DNA from: Caenorhabditis elegans
Taxonomy: Eukaryota > Nematoda > Chromadorea > Rhabditida > Rhabditidae
Direction: 5' to 3'
NCBI RefSeq assembly: GCF_000002985.6
Contig: NC_003283.11
Coordinates: 1,116,001-1,180,000, forward strand
Length of the DNA stretch: 64,000 bases
Both the position numbers and the translations under genes were made by a program. Position 1 is the first letter of the stretch, and the number at the start of each line of letters is the position of its first letter. Below the pieces are notes generated by a model. The model was not told the origin of the DNA and ran no database searches. It saw nothing but the letters and a program-made list of their open reading frames with translations. Positions 43,519-55,700 of this stretch are shown here, piece by piece.

Positions 43519-45562
43519 TATTTGCAAAAGAAACCTCAAACCTGTAAGCTCTAAAATTGACAAAAATTGTGAGAGACGTTGTCAATGTAATCGTAATACA
43601 TCCAAACGAAGCCGGTAACGCACGGACACCAAGATCCCATTTCAGAAGAGACGTAATTGTGAGCACAAAGTGTGGAATGGAAATTGATATGAGATTCTGA
43701 AGAGCAATTGATAGGAGGGTTCTATTGATGTTCGCCGAGTCGTGATATCCCATATCGATGAACTCGTTGGAAACGTTCCGAATCGATTTCATATAAAATT
43801 TATGAAAAACCAGACTAACGATAAAGCAAGTAATGTAGGGGATGGTAAATGTGAAAACTAGCAACGAGAAACTCTGAAACTGAACATTTTAATTTTTCTT
43901 AAGGTACATATATTTTTTAACCATTTTTAATTCACATGTGAATTTAATTAATAAACTTTAAAAACAAATGAATTACTAAAAATTTAAATCAACGATTCTT
44001 CCTGCAAACCGGCAAAGAACCGATTTGCAGGAAAAAACGGCAATTTGCCGGCATTGAAAAATTTTACAAACCGGCACATTGCCGATTTGCAGGAATAACA
44101 GCGATTGCCGAATTGTTGGCAAATTTTCCGGCAAATTGGCAAACCGGCAAAATACCGGAATCGAAAATTTCCGGCAAACCGGCAAAATACAGGAATTGAA
44201 AAATTTCCGGCAAATCGGCAAACCGGCAAAAAGCCGGAATAGAGAATTTCCGGCAAATCAGCGAACCGGCACATTGTCGAAATTGAAGATATCCGGAAAA
44301 TCGGCAAACCGCCAATTTGCCGATTTGCAGAGTTTCCTATGGATGTACCTTTTTTTTAAATTTTATGTTCCAAATATATTCAAAACTCAAAAAAAATCAT
44401 TTTTTGCAAATTTTACATTTTTATCTCACAAATTCACTTACCCAATCAACCACAAAATATGAAAAGTCGTGACCGCTCAGTTTCATGACAACATCTCGAT
44501 GTGACACTTCGGAATAAGACTCGATTTTCTGGTTTGGCGTGAAAAAGATCAGGTATATCTCTAAGGTTATAGGTAGAAATAAACTTATTGCAAAGAATAA
44601 TTTTCGTATTGTTTTATAGTGAAGAGTCATACACGAGATGCGTCTGAAAAGAAAACCATTATTGTTGGTTGTAAAAGTTGAAAAAACACCAGAGAGTTGA
44701 AAAACCAAGATGTGAGAAATATAATTAGTTAGATTTCAGCGTGTAATCTTGTTATAAAATAAGCCGAAAGCATAAAGCCGAAGCCGAAGCCGAAGCCAAA
44801 GCCTAAGCCCAAGCCTTAGCTTAAGCCTACGCCTAAGTCTAATCCTCAACTTCAGCCTAAACCTGAGCCAAACATAAGCCCAAGCCCAAGCCTAAACCTA
44901 AGCCTAAGCCTCAGCCAAATTCTGAGCTTTAGCTTAAGCCTGAGCCCAAGCCTATGCCAGATCCGAAGCCTAAGCCTAGGCTTAAGCCTAAACCTTAAGC
45001 CTAAACCTGAACATAAACCTGAGCCTAAGCCAAAACCTAGGCCTGAGCCTAAACCTAAACCTGAACATAAACCTGGGCCTAAGCCAAAACCTAGGCCTGA
45101 GCCTAAACCTAAACCTGAACATAAACCTGAGCCCAAGCTAAAACCTAGGCCTGAGCCTTTCACTTACTTCTTCACTATCATCCATCGCAAAACCAACGTA
45201 ATCGGAGCAATGCACATTTGAAAAGTGATGATTCCGACGATCAATCCATAGACAATTTTTTGCACAATTTGGTTTAAAATCCTTGCCAATGGACCAACAA
45301 AAACCATATAAATCAAGCCACGAGCGGGAAAGTATGTTGGGTGAACCAGTGGAAAGAGGACGGCAAGCGCCATGTTACAGTACAACATGTACAGAAAAAT
45401 CGGATTAAACCAGCGGAATCGATTGTCGGTTCGACGTTCGCGATTAATGCTGACTATGAGCAAAACGTTTACGATTAGGGAGGGGATTGCACAGCCCCAG
45501 GTGAGTATTTGGATTACTGTAGCTGCGGTTAATGTTGGAGGTGTTTGGTACATTAGCAATGC
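43493..45562 (-). CDS. seven-helix chemoreceptor-like protein, about 322 aa
   Basis: Exons, in transcript order: 45562-45168, 44643-44442 and 43873-43493. The best start is ATG at 45553, nine bases inside an exon that follows a strong acceptor (CTCTCTTCCAG), so an upstream exon cannot be excluded. From that ATG there are 322 residues. About seven hydrophobic helices are seen: [37 protein letters not shown], a third around [61 protein letters not shown] and [16 protein letters not shown], with a further hydrophobic stretch near the end. The pattern fits the nematode serpentine receptor families used in chemosensation; I cannot choose the family (srxa- or srd-like are guesses). Intron 1 is almost entirely a T array. 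The last eight residues (TRSSGFPH) and the stop are encoded by an R2 repeat, so the native C terminus was probably lost. Confidence 0.75.
43993..44335. repeat. R4-type CGGCAAA array and palindrome
   Basis: At least ten CCGGCAAACCGGCAAA/TTTCCGGCAAA units, with GATTTGCAGGAA inverted at both ends. It fills intron 2 of the receptor gene. Plus- and minus-strand open frames here (Cys/Arg/Phe-rich) are shadows. Confidence 0.8.
44757..45158. repeat. T array (TAAGCC units) filling receptor intron 1
   Basis: About 400 bp of TAAGCC/TGAGCC/TAAACC units, including a longer higher-order repeat (CCTGAACATAAACCTGAGCC, about 60 bp period, three times between 45000 and 45150). It stops 9 bases from the exon 1 donor. 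Confidence 0.9.
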
Positions 45563-45638
45563 CTGGAAGAGAGAGAAATTAGGTAATCAATTTGACGGAA
45601 CATTCAATTTAAATTATTAAGTAGCTCAATGAGTAATA

Positions 45639-46544
45639 TTAGGTCTCCAAATAAGTTCCGGGTCAAAAATCATAACTTTGTTCGCTGTGTATCGATTTTT
45701 TTGAAACTTTGGGAATTTATGTTATCGACCATGATCTTTCATTTGACAATAGTCACAAAAGTTTTTGACCACCCCAAGTGTCCTAACTCGGAGCCAATTT
45801 TTTCAGGCATTTTTCAGATCTCGGTTCTTTTCAGCTTTGAATTGATGTTTGTGTGCGGATTTTTTTTTGTTTAGAATACATTATTAGAAAACGACAAAAG
45901 TTTGGAAAAAAATCCGTCCAAAAAATTTTTTTTGGTTGATCGTCCAAAAATCTTCGAAAAAATTTTTTGTCGAAAATTCTAGATTTTTTCTACAAAAATG
46001 ATGTAACCAAGTGTAAACCATTTTTACACATAAAATTCATTTTAGTTTGAAATTTGAATCTCAAGAAATATTCAAAAAACTCAAAAATTATCCGAAAAAA
46101 TCATATTTTCTATTATCATTTTAGTGTATCAAACTAATCTGATGTGTTTTGTATGTGTAAAAATAGTTTACACTTGGTTACATCATTTTTGTAGAAAAAA
46201 TCTAGAATTTTCAACAAAAAATTTTTTCGAAAATTTTTGGACTATCAACCAAAAAAAATACGTTGGACGGATTTTTTTCCAAACTTTTGTCGTTTTCTAA
46301 TAATGTATTCTAAACAAAGAACAATCCGCACACAAACATCAATTCAAAGCTGAAAAGAACCGAGATCTGAAAAATGCCTGGAAAAATTGGCTCCGAGTTA
46401 GGACACTTGGGGTGGACAAAAAATTTTGTGACTATTGTCAAATGAAAGATCATGGTTGATAATATAAATTCCCAAAGTTTCATAAAATCGATTTGCAGCG
46501 AACAAAGTTATGATTTTCGACCCGGAACTTATTTGGAGACCTAA
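45639..46544. mobile_element. R7 long palindrome, 906 bp, TA duplication
   Basis: TTAGGTCTCCAAATAAGTTC to GAACTTATTTGGAGACCTAA, flanked by TA at 45637-45638 and 46545-46546. Arms complementary throughout (ATCTAGAATTTTC and inverse, AATACATTATTAG and inverse). It begins 77 bases upstream of the receptor exon. Confidence 0.9.
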
Positions 46545-46977
46545 TAAGTTTTTGTATTTCTCATTTTGGAGAAAAATTCAGATATAAAAAAAATCATGAA
46601 TACCAAATGCATCAAAAATTTATAGACTGGATCAAATCAAAATCAAAAGGAATAAGCTCGAAACAAGAAGGAACTGAATCTAGCTGTCTTTCATTAATTA
46701 GACAATATATATATCTCAAGTGTATTTTTTATATTGTTTTTCGGTTAATTTTCACACATCCCATAGGGATTCACGTGTCTACCTTTTCATACTCGGAATG
46801 TCGAGGTTCAAACCATTTGCGTGGGAATCTGTTTTGACCGGCAAATGAAACATACCGGTATATTCAAATTTCCCGGATATGTAAAACTTCTACTCTAGAG
46901 TGTCGTTATAATCTCCGCTAACTAAAGATATCACAATTTTTTTGGCAAATCAGAGCAGCCGACCACTCGCGAATCGA

Positions 46978-47500
46978 AATGCAATTGATTTTTTGAGATA
47001 ATCGAAACTATCTCAACATCGTAACTTTTTTTGAATGACAAAAAAAATGTCAGAATTTTAAATATTTTTTCTCACGGATTACAATATTTTTAAGACATAG
47101 TCTTTAGGTTACAATTATCAAAAAGTGATGCTCTTTTAGATAAAATGTTACCTAGCATAAAAATCAAGCTGATTTTTTTTTCAGATAATCTAACATATTT
47201 AAACAGCATAATTTTTTGAATTACAAAAAAATTTCAAAATGTGAACTTTATTTTTCTCATGAAAAATGAAAATATTCAGGTTTTAGTTTTAATATTATAA
47301 TTATCAAAAAGTAGTGCTCTTTTAGATAAAAATCTAACTTGAATCAAAATCCAATTGACTTTTTTTTTCAGATAATCGAACATTTCAGCGTAATTTTCTT
47401 AAATTTCAAAAAATGTCACAATTTAAAATGTTTTTCTCATAAAAACGAGTAGATGCCAGTTAACTTACTATCAAAAAGAGATGTACTTTTTGAAAATTGT
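46978..47500 (+). repeat. tandem repeat, about 185 bp unit, three copies
   Basis: Each unit runs AATCAAGCTGATTTTTTTTT-CAGATAATC, then a TTTCAAAATGT segment, then ATTATCAAAAAG(T/A)G(A/G)TG(C/T)TCTTTTAGATAAAA. Marked divergence; no frame is kept. Confidence 0.65.
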
Positions 47501-49049
47501 AACTTAAAGAAATTCAGGCTTTCAAGGAGAGGAAGCCAAGGTAGTCTCGGACTGTGTTGTTAGGCTAAATTAGGAAAACAATATGGAACTAAAGTCTGAA
47601 ATGTTTTCATCCAACTCGTGCAAAAAATTCAGAATTTTACAAAACCAAAAAAATCATCGATCCAAAAATCAAAACTTTTTCTAGAGCCAGTCTAGGTTTG
47701 CTTTCCAGGGGTACAGACTTGAGCTCCGCCGCTAAAATTTTTGTGGTGACCTAGTCTGAAAATATGGGCTTATAATTCACATTGAATTGAATTTTTTGAG
47801 CTTTTAATACATCTCATGTCATACATCTCATTTAAAAGTCCGAGACACTTTTACATGTACCAGTGTGAAAATTTCCGATTTTCCGGAAATACAAAAAATC
47901 GAACTTTCAATTTTTATCAAATTTAGTTATTGTTGAGAAAAACATACATATAAATTTTTTTGAACAGCGCGAAAATGGTCAAAATTTCAAGTTATTTTTT
48001 GAAATATTGGAAAAAAAAACTTCGATGTCCCAATTTCTCAGTGATCGAAAAACCGGTATGGTTGCCAAATTTTCAGGTAACCGAACCCCTTACCCAACTT
48101 TCTTCTTGTAGACTTTTCCCTTTTTCTTCCTGCTGCCCGTGCCATCATTCTCGTTCCGTACCTAATCGGCATGGCGTGGCGCCGCAGCGCGGACGCTCGT
48201 CTTCACTTGCCATACATATATCCACGGACAATGTTAGAAGCGAGAGGGGAGAAAATATACGTAATTCGTGTAACGTAAGAAGCTTTCTGTGTTGACTGGA
48301 TCACACACACACACACTGTCCCTTCTTCGACTTTTTTTCTCCGACAGTCTGCGCGCGTCCTACCTCAAAGCATCTCTGATCGTCGCGCTATCTCGGCTTG
48401 GTTTAGCCGCTAGAAGAAGCAGCAGCAAGCAGAAGCTGTGTGTGTTGAGGGGAGGGGAGAAGGACGGCTTTTGACCATGTTGATCACATTCTCATGTATG
48501 TATGTGTCTATGAGTGACTGAATGACTGACCACCAAACGACACCACACCACCCACTTGACTGTATATTAGACAATTGCCATGATTTTTCGCTTTTTTCGC
48601 TTTTTCGCTTTTTCTCACATTCCGGATTACTTCTACCTTAATACTTAATAGTCCATCACTTTTCTAGTTTTAGTACATAGAACGACTTTTTTTTTGAAAT
48701 ATCATCTTGCATGTGTATTCTGAGGGTCCATTTTTAATGGCACGTTACAAGTTTAGCAAAAATGATCGGTTTTCTGGAATTTTTACGAGATGTAAAAAAA
48801 TAAACATATTTCCCTGATAAACATTTTTTGAAAACTTTCACGTTTTGCAACTATGTACTTTGTGCTACCAAAATGTCAAAAAAACATTACATTTGATTGA
48901 AAATTTGTACACTTTTTTTTAATCGAAAGGACTGTATTTCATTTTTTTAATCCTTTTTGGAATTTCTCATTTCTCGTTTTTTTTCTCTTTCTGAATTCTT
49001 GGATTTTGTAGGATTTATTTTTATCTCTTTACCACCCCCCCCCCCCCCA
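47501..49049. other. intergenic, promoter-like upstream of the ptr gene
   Basis: A C/G-richer patch at 48090-48560 (GGCGTGGCGCCGCAGCGCGG, ACACACACACACAC) stands out from the AT-rich surroundings and may hold promoter sequence. No exon can be supported. Confidence 0.35.
49035..49048 (+). repeat. C14 tract at the edge of a T array
   Basis: Fourteen C, where the other arrays have only CCACCC, so it may have expanded from the shared flank. Confidence 0.9.
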
Positions 49050-49512
49050 ACAGCTGAGCCTAAGCCTGAATCTAAGCCTAAGCCTAAATCTAAAACCCTA
49101 AATAGCTAACGCTCCCCCACTGACGCCAAGCCTAAGCCTGAGCCTGAGCCTAAGCCTAAGCGTAGGCCTAAGCCTAAGCCTAAGCCTAAGCCTAAATCTA
49201 AGCCACAGCCTAAGCATAAGCCTCAGCCTAAGCCTAAGCCAAGCCCTAAGCCAAGCCCTAATCCTGAGCCTGAGCCTAAGCCTAGACCTAAGCCTGAGCC
49301 TGAGCCTAAACGTAAACCGAAGCCTGAGCCTAAGATTAAGCCTAAGCCTTAGCCTGAGCCTCAAATATAGCCAAAGCCTCAGCCAAATTCTAAACCTAAG
49401 CCTAAGCCTAACTAAGCCTAAGCCTATGCCTAAGCCTTAGCCTATGCCTAAGCCGAAGTCTGAACCTAAGCCTAAACCTAAGCTTCGGCCCAAACCTAAG
49501 CCAAAGCCTCTG
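49050..49512. repeat. T array (TAAGCC units), longest in the window
   Basis: Over 70 TAAGCC-like units, broken near 49100-49128 by a non-array segment (GCTCCCCCACTGACGCC) that resembles R3 end sequence. Preceded by the shared flank TTCTGAATTCTTGGATTTTG. Confidence 0.9.
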
Positions 49513-49710
49513 TAAATCTTTTTGTGCCTACATGAAAGCACCTAGAAAGGCTAATTCCACATCAATTAGGGGCAGATTAATATAAACTGTGTTCTGCCTT
49601 TTCCGCGCGCTGCTAAATTCGATTATATTGTTTTATGATCCCAATATAAAAATCCTATTTGAAGTGCATTCTAGGCTTCCGCCTTCAGAAGACCATCCCC
49701 GAAAAAAGAG

Positions 49711-52700
49711 ATGAAGTCGCCGGGAGCGGTGATATCACTCTACATTCGACAATTCTTCCGGTGGACTGGTCTTCAAGTATATCGGTTCGTAGTTTTTTGT
49801 TCTTGGTATTTTGAACGTACAGATCTGAAATGGGCTCAAATGAGCGAATTTTGTATTGCAACTTCTCAATAATATTTTTTTTTTAATGAGCCAGTTTTAG
49901 CTAAAATCTGTAATTTTGGCCACTTTTCCATGTCGCAGTGGTCATATATTGATATTTTAAAGGACAATTTTTAAGGTGGAGTACCGAAATCTGATACATT
50001 GCATTTTTAGGCTCAAAATGATTTAAAGTACCAAATTCTGTAATGAGACGTTCTGAAAATGTTTCAAATAAAAGTTATGGCCGCTTAAAGTTTTGGGAAA
50101 TGGTATATTTTTAGCTAAAATCTCAAATTTTGGCAACTTTTCAGAGTGGCAACGATTGGAACTTAATTTTTATTTAATCACCATTCTTTAATGCACGTCT
50201 TCGCAATTTATTACAACGATATTTGCGACTTTGAAAAGTTGCCAAATTTTGATATTTTATCTAAAAATATACCATTTTCCAAAACTTTGAGCGGCCATAA
50301 CTTTTTTTTGAAAAATTTTCAGAACGTCTCAATACGAAATTTGGTAGTTTTGGGCCATTTTGGGTCTGAAAATGCAAAGTCTCAAACTTCGGTACCCCAT
50401 CTTTAAGTTCTGGTAGCAGCCGGAAAAGTGCCCAAAATTGAAGATTTTAGCTGAAACTTGTTTCATTGCAAAATTCGTTTTGCTCTTTTTGGGAATATAC
50501 CCCAATTCGAAAGAAAAATCGCTTCATTTCTAGACATCCCGCTCCGTTCTTCTGGATCCCAGTAGTTCTTTCCCTCGCCGCAGCGTTAGGACTTTTGAGA
50601 TTTCACGAGGAGAATCGGATATGGTATTTATATAGGTATGTTAGCTGGTATATTGAATTTGATAGCAAATTAAGAATTTTTATAGCCCAGAAAAAGCAGA
50701 TTCACATTTCGAACATGCAGTTGCCAATGAGTTCTTTAACGATAGAGGTGGAAAATTTTGGTTGGAGGTATGTATTTTTTATTTGAAATTTTTAAAATTC
50801 CAAATCTACCAATCTTTGTGTCTATCATCAATCTTGTCATCGTATCTTCTTCATTGATTTTATCAACTTATCATTTTATCAATTCTCCTCATTTTGGAAA
50901 CGAATTGCATCAATACCTGCTTTTGCCTGGGTGCTGACACAATGTTTAAGCTAAGATAAGCTGGTTTTTTGTGTCTGTGTTGGGTGACTATTGGATAAGA
51001 ATTGGGGAAGATGAGAAGGACATGGCTGATATCACATCCATTATGTAATACTTTAGAGAAGCTTGGAGGAACAAAACTGATGTTGGGGAGAGGGAAAACT
51101 CCTAATTTGGACTGAAACGTAAATTGACAGCACCTTCTGCTCACTGTATTATTTTTAGATGTTTATTTTTTTGAGAAATATTTTAAAGGTTTTTTTTTCA
51201 TCACAAACGCTTAAAAGTGGAGCAGCGCCAGTAGGGAAATTGTTTTAAAAAACAACTCCTATGGTCCCAAAGTGGCCGAAAATCATCATAAAACTTTCCA
51301 AAAAATTTTTGAAATTTTTTCTATTTACTGTCAAATAGTGGCAATTACTCAGTTTTTGCAACTCATAATTTCGGAAATCTACCAAAAAAAAAGTTTCCCC
51401 ACATTTTTTTCAGTGTAATTTTATTTTAATTATTTGTATTAAAACATTGTAGAGGTCAGAACATGCGACATTGCATTGCTTTTGGATTTCAAAATCTCAT
51501 ATTTTTCAAAATTTTGGCAGTTTGCCAAGATTAAAAAAATGATTTGACATATTTTTAGATCATTTTTCATATTTTTTTACAAATGTTTAGAAATAGACAA
51601 ACATTCTGAAAGCTTTCTGGAATTTTTATTTGAAAAAAAATCTGAAAAATTTCCGGTGGAAAAAGGTACAGATACTTACTTACTTACTTACTTAGTAAGT
51701 AAGTAAGTATCTGTACCTTTTTCTGCATAATAGTGGGTTTAAAGAAAAAAAACTCCGAAAATTATTTTCCTTCATTTTTTAATAGAACGTTTTTGAAAAT
51801 TTCTGAGCTTTTTCATACAAAAAAACTAGGTAGGCACCGCAAGTCGCCTGGCAGGCAGGCAAGCAATCATTTTTGAATAAATGCTTTCGGTTAGTTGATC
51901 TTGTGCACTTTTGTTTTCTGCCAACATAAACAGACTGTAGGCAGTAGGCATGTAGGCAGCAACGTAGGTATGAAGCTTGTCGATCATGGCGATTCTGATA
52001 AAGCAAAGAACCAAAAAAAATTTGGCCACAAATCTTGTCTCCTTTGTATTCTAAATCTCCACTGTTGCGCAGTCACACAGGTGCGCATGTGCGCGCCAAA
52101 ACTGGATAAAATCCCGGAACGGATTTCGCTCTTGCGCAATCCAACGCAACCTGTATGTCATAGAGAGAAAAGAGAGCTGAAGTGGATTTTGTTTTTTTTA
52201 ATAAAGTTAAAAAAAATCATAGATAATATAAAATTATTCTAAATTCTAAACGCCTAAAATTCTAATTTTAATCTAGAATTTGAAAAAATACCTATTTACG
52301 ACGACTCCGCGTTTCTGGCTAAACTCATCTAGATTTTATCTCGATATTTAATTCAAAACACCGCCTGTCGAAATTTCAGACATTTTTCTTGTTAGTCTCA
52401 AATTTTAAAAAAAACTATTTGGAACATTTTAAAATGTTTTATATTTACATTGGATGCTCACATCTCCATGGAATTTTTTTTTAAAATAGAATTGTCATCA
52501 ACTAAAAAATATCAGAAAAATCGGTTAAATAAATAATTTAAGCAATAAATAATTTAATGATTTAAAGATTATAAAAAATTGTCCAAATTTATCTGAAATT
52601 TTTTTTCCATTCAGGAGAGTTTTTAAAGTGAACTCTTTCTTTTCTACAATCGCTGAAACGACGGAATATCAATTACGATCCTGTTCAAATAGTTTTAATT

Positions 52701-55700
52701 AACAATATGTTACAACAGTTGTACTAGATGACGTCACATTGTCAGAACCGGGTCTACACAATGGAGAGCTGACCAGAACTAATCTCTGAAGCATGCAGAG
52801 AAAATGATCTATAAAGTGAAAACGAAATCTTCAAAACTGTTCAAAGTTACATCTAGATTTTGCAAAATTGTTTCTGAGGAATAGAAAAAAATGCTTGGAC
52901 ACTGTAACTTCAAAGCAAAAACGACAAAAACCAAGGAATGGGCGTGAAGTATTATTGATTTTTTAAAAGTTAAATTAATTTTTTTATTGCTTTATTAGAC
53001 TCGAAATTGTGTGAAAGCATCGAATTTCATAATGAAATTTCTTGAAAACTTCTTAAAAAAAAAAAAGATATGGCGGTTCAAAAAATGACCTAAAATTAGT
53101 TAAAATTTAAAATTTGATCCACTTGTTAATGTCGCAGCGGCTGGAGAAGTTACCAAGTTTTACAAAATCTGGTCCCTTTTTTTTGAAATACCTTAAATGT
53201 ACCTAAATTGAATTGAAAATGCCAGATAATCTACTTGTATAACCATAATTAGAGGATAATTTCAAAAAAGTTAGTTTCCAGCCATAGCCTCGACATTGGC
53301 AAGTTGGTCAAATTTCAAATTTTAACTAATTTTAGGCATTTTTTTAGCCGCCATAACTTTATTTTCAAGAAGTTACATAAAGTTTTATAATGAAACGAGG
53401 TGTATTCAGACAATTTAAAATATAAAGCAGTTCAAATATGCTACTACACCACCTTTAAAAAAAATATTACTTTGCGACTTTTCTGTAAATTTCTTTAGGA
53501 TTAAGTTTCTTCTGTGCGTTTTGTGTTTTTCGTGACGGTTTCGGGACTTTTTTTTTTTAAAAATTAAAAATAATTCAAACAATTTATTTTTTTCAATTTG
53601 TAAATAAATGTGAAATCGCAATAAAAACTACCTTTTTTCACTAATTAGCTTTTGTAAACTGTTACCAAGTCATTTAAACCCAGCTTTGAAAATGAATTGA
53701 AAATTTACGTTACAAGAAGAATTTTTATGATTTTCATAAGTCCGCAACATGTTTCAAAGTGACACACATCAAATATCGTCTCATATCTCTGTTCTACCAT
53801 CATCTCTTTCCACACGATAACCTGCCAACTGAAACGCTAAGAACCGTTCATAGCAGCCAACAATTGCCAATTTTTGTTTCTGCTTCGACCGGTCTTACCC
53901 ATTTTCTCTTTCAAAAACCAACAAACCGTTAGAACATCCGACGAAATGGAAATTAACAAATTAGGCTTAGGCTTAGGTTTAGGCTTAGGCTTACGCTTAG
54001 GCGTAGGCTTAGGTTTTGACTTGGGCTTAGGCGTAGGATCAGGCTTAGGTTTAAGCTTGGGCTTAGGCCTAGACTTAGGTTTTGAAAAAAAGACCATTAT
54101 ATTTCAGGTGACCATAACCGCCAAAGACATGGACAACTTACTGCGACGAGATTATTTGGATGGTGTCGACTCACTTGCAGAATACCTACAGTACAATTTT
54201 ACAGTGCCATGTAGCGGAGTTCGAGGGGAAAACAAACTAGAATGCTCGTTCTCGGATTTGTGCTCCGGCCAGTGTAATGATAATCAGGTAGGTCAAAACT
54301 GTGGGCATCATTTTTATTGTTTAAAGTTATTATAGAAATATCTCAACAAACTTCGTTCTAATAATGAAAAAAACTTGCAGGTCATACCACTATTCAACTT
54401 GATCTACCGCAATGCTTCATCCCGATTACATCCAAATTTTCGGTTGACCTATCCTACAATGCATTTGTATAATGATGAGTACTACGTTGGAGAGCACTTT
54501 GCAGGCGTGAAAATTGATCCGAACACGAATGTGTGGGTTCAATCAATTTAACGAAATTGTTTTAATATTTTACTTTTTCCGCGTAAAGATGTTAAAGTGA
54601 ATTCAAATTTGCATGCTTTGTCTTGCATTCACAAAATTCTAGAATTACTCCTAATCTACCATAACCCATAAGCCTAAGCCTAAGCCTAAGTCTAAGACCA
54701 AACATAAGGCCCAAAGTCTAAGTATTAACATAAGCCCAAATGTAGGCCTAAGCCTTATCCTGAGCCTAGGTCTAAGCCTAACCCTTAGCCTAAGCCTAGG
54801 CAGAAGCCCCAGCCTAATCCTCAGCCTAATCCTCAGCCTAAGCCTGAGCCTAAACCTAAACCTAAACCTAAGCCTAAGTCTTAGCTTAAGTCTAAGCATA
54901 AGCCCCAGTCTAAGCTTAAATCTAAGCCGAAGCCTAAGTCTACGCCTAATCCTAAGCCTAAGCCTGAGCCTAAAAACCTAATCAATATTAATTGTATTCA
55001 GAATATCCCGCGTGAAAGTCGTCGTTCTCTACTTCCGAACGGATCGTCAAACCACCGAAGTATCCCAAGTGCTTAACAACTGGGAAACGAGTCTTTTCGA
55101 CTACGTGGAGAACTTTGATCATCCCTTCCTCAACATGACTGTCAACTCGGATGCGATGATTGCTCGAGAAGTCCGAACGAATGGAATGACATGTGTGCCA
55201 TTCTTCTCCTTTTCTGTCGCGGCTGTAGTCATTTTCATATTCGCCACGAATAGTCGGGAGCATTTCGTGTTCTCTCACAACGTTGTGATGGCTATCTTGG
55301 GAATCGCCGGACCTCTCATGGCAACTGGAACCGCTTTTGGATTCCTCTTCCTTTTCGGATTTCCATTCAACTCTATCACATTGGTAATGCCATTTTTGAT
55401 AATTGGAGTAGGATGTGATGATGTATTTATTATCATTCATGCTATGAGAAAAACCGATAAATCTGAAAGTCTAGAGGACCGAATTGCGGAGACCATGGAA
55501 GAAGCAGGACCCTCAATCACCGTAACATCGGCTACGAACTGCTTGTCCTTTGCCATCGGAATCGCAACCCCGACTCCTGCAATTTCACTCTTCTGCCTAT
55601 ACACCTGTGTGGCGGTTGCTGTGGATTTTGTATATCAGCTAACATTTTTTGTGGCAGTTCTAGTTTATGAGGAGAAACGTCTGATGAAGCTTCAGAAGGT

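Noticed and set aside
46607..46837. possible upstream exon of the receptor gene or a small gene
   Set aside because: The plus-strand frame has no support. On the minus strand I found no exon with a matching donor that would extend the receptor N terminus convincingly.
53874..54335. 153-codon open frame with a Gly/Leu-rich N terminus joined to ptr sequence
   Set aside because: The Gly/Leu part is a T array in the intron. The acceptor ATATTTCAG at 54099-54107 separates it from the real exon.
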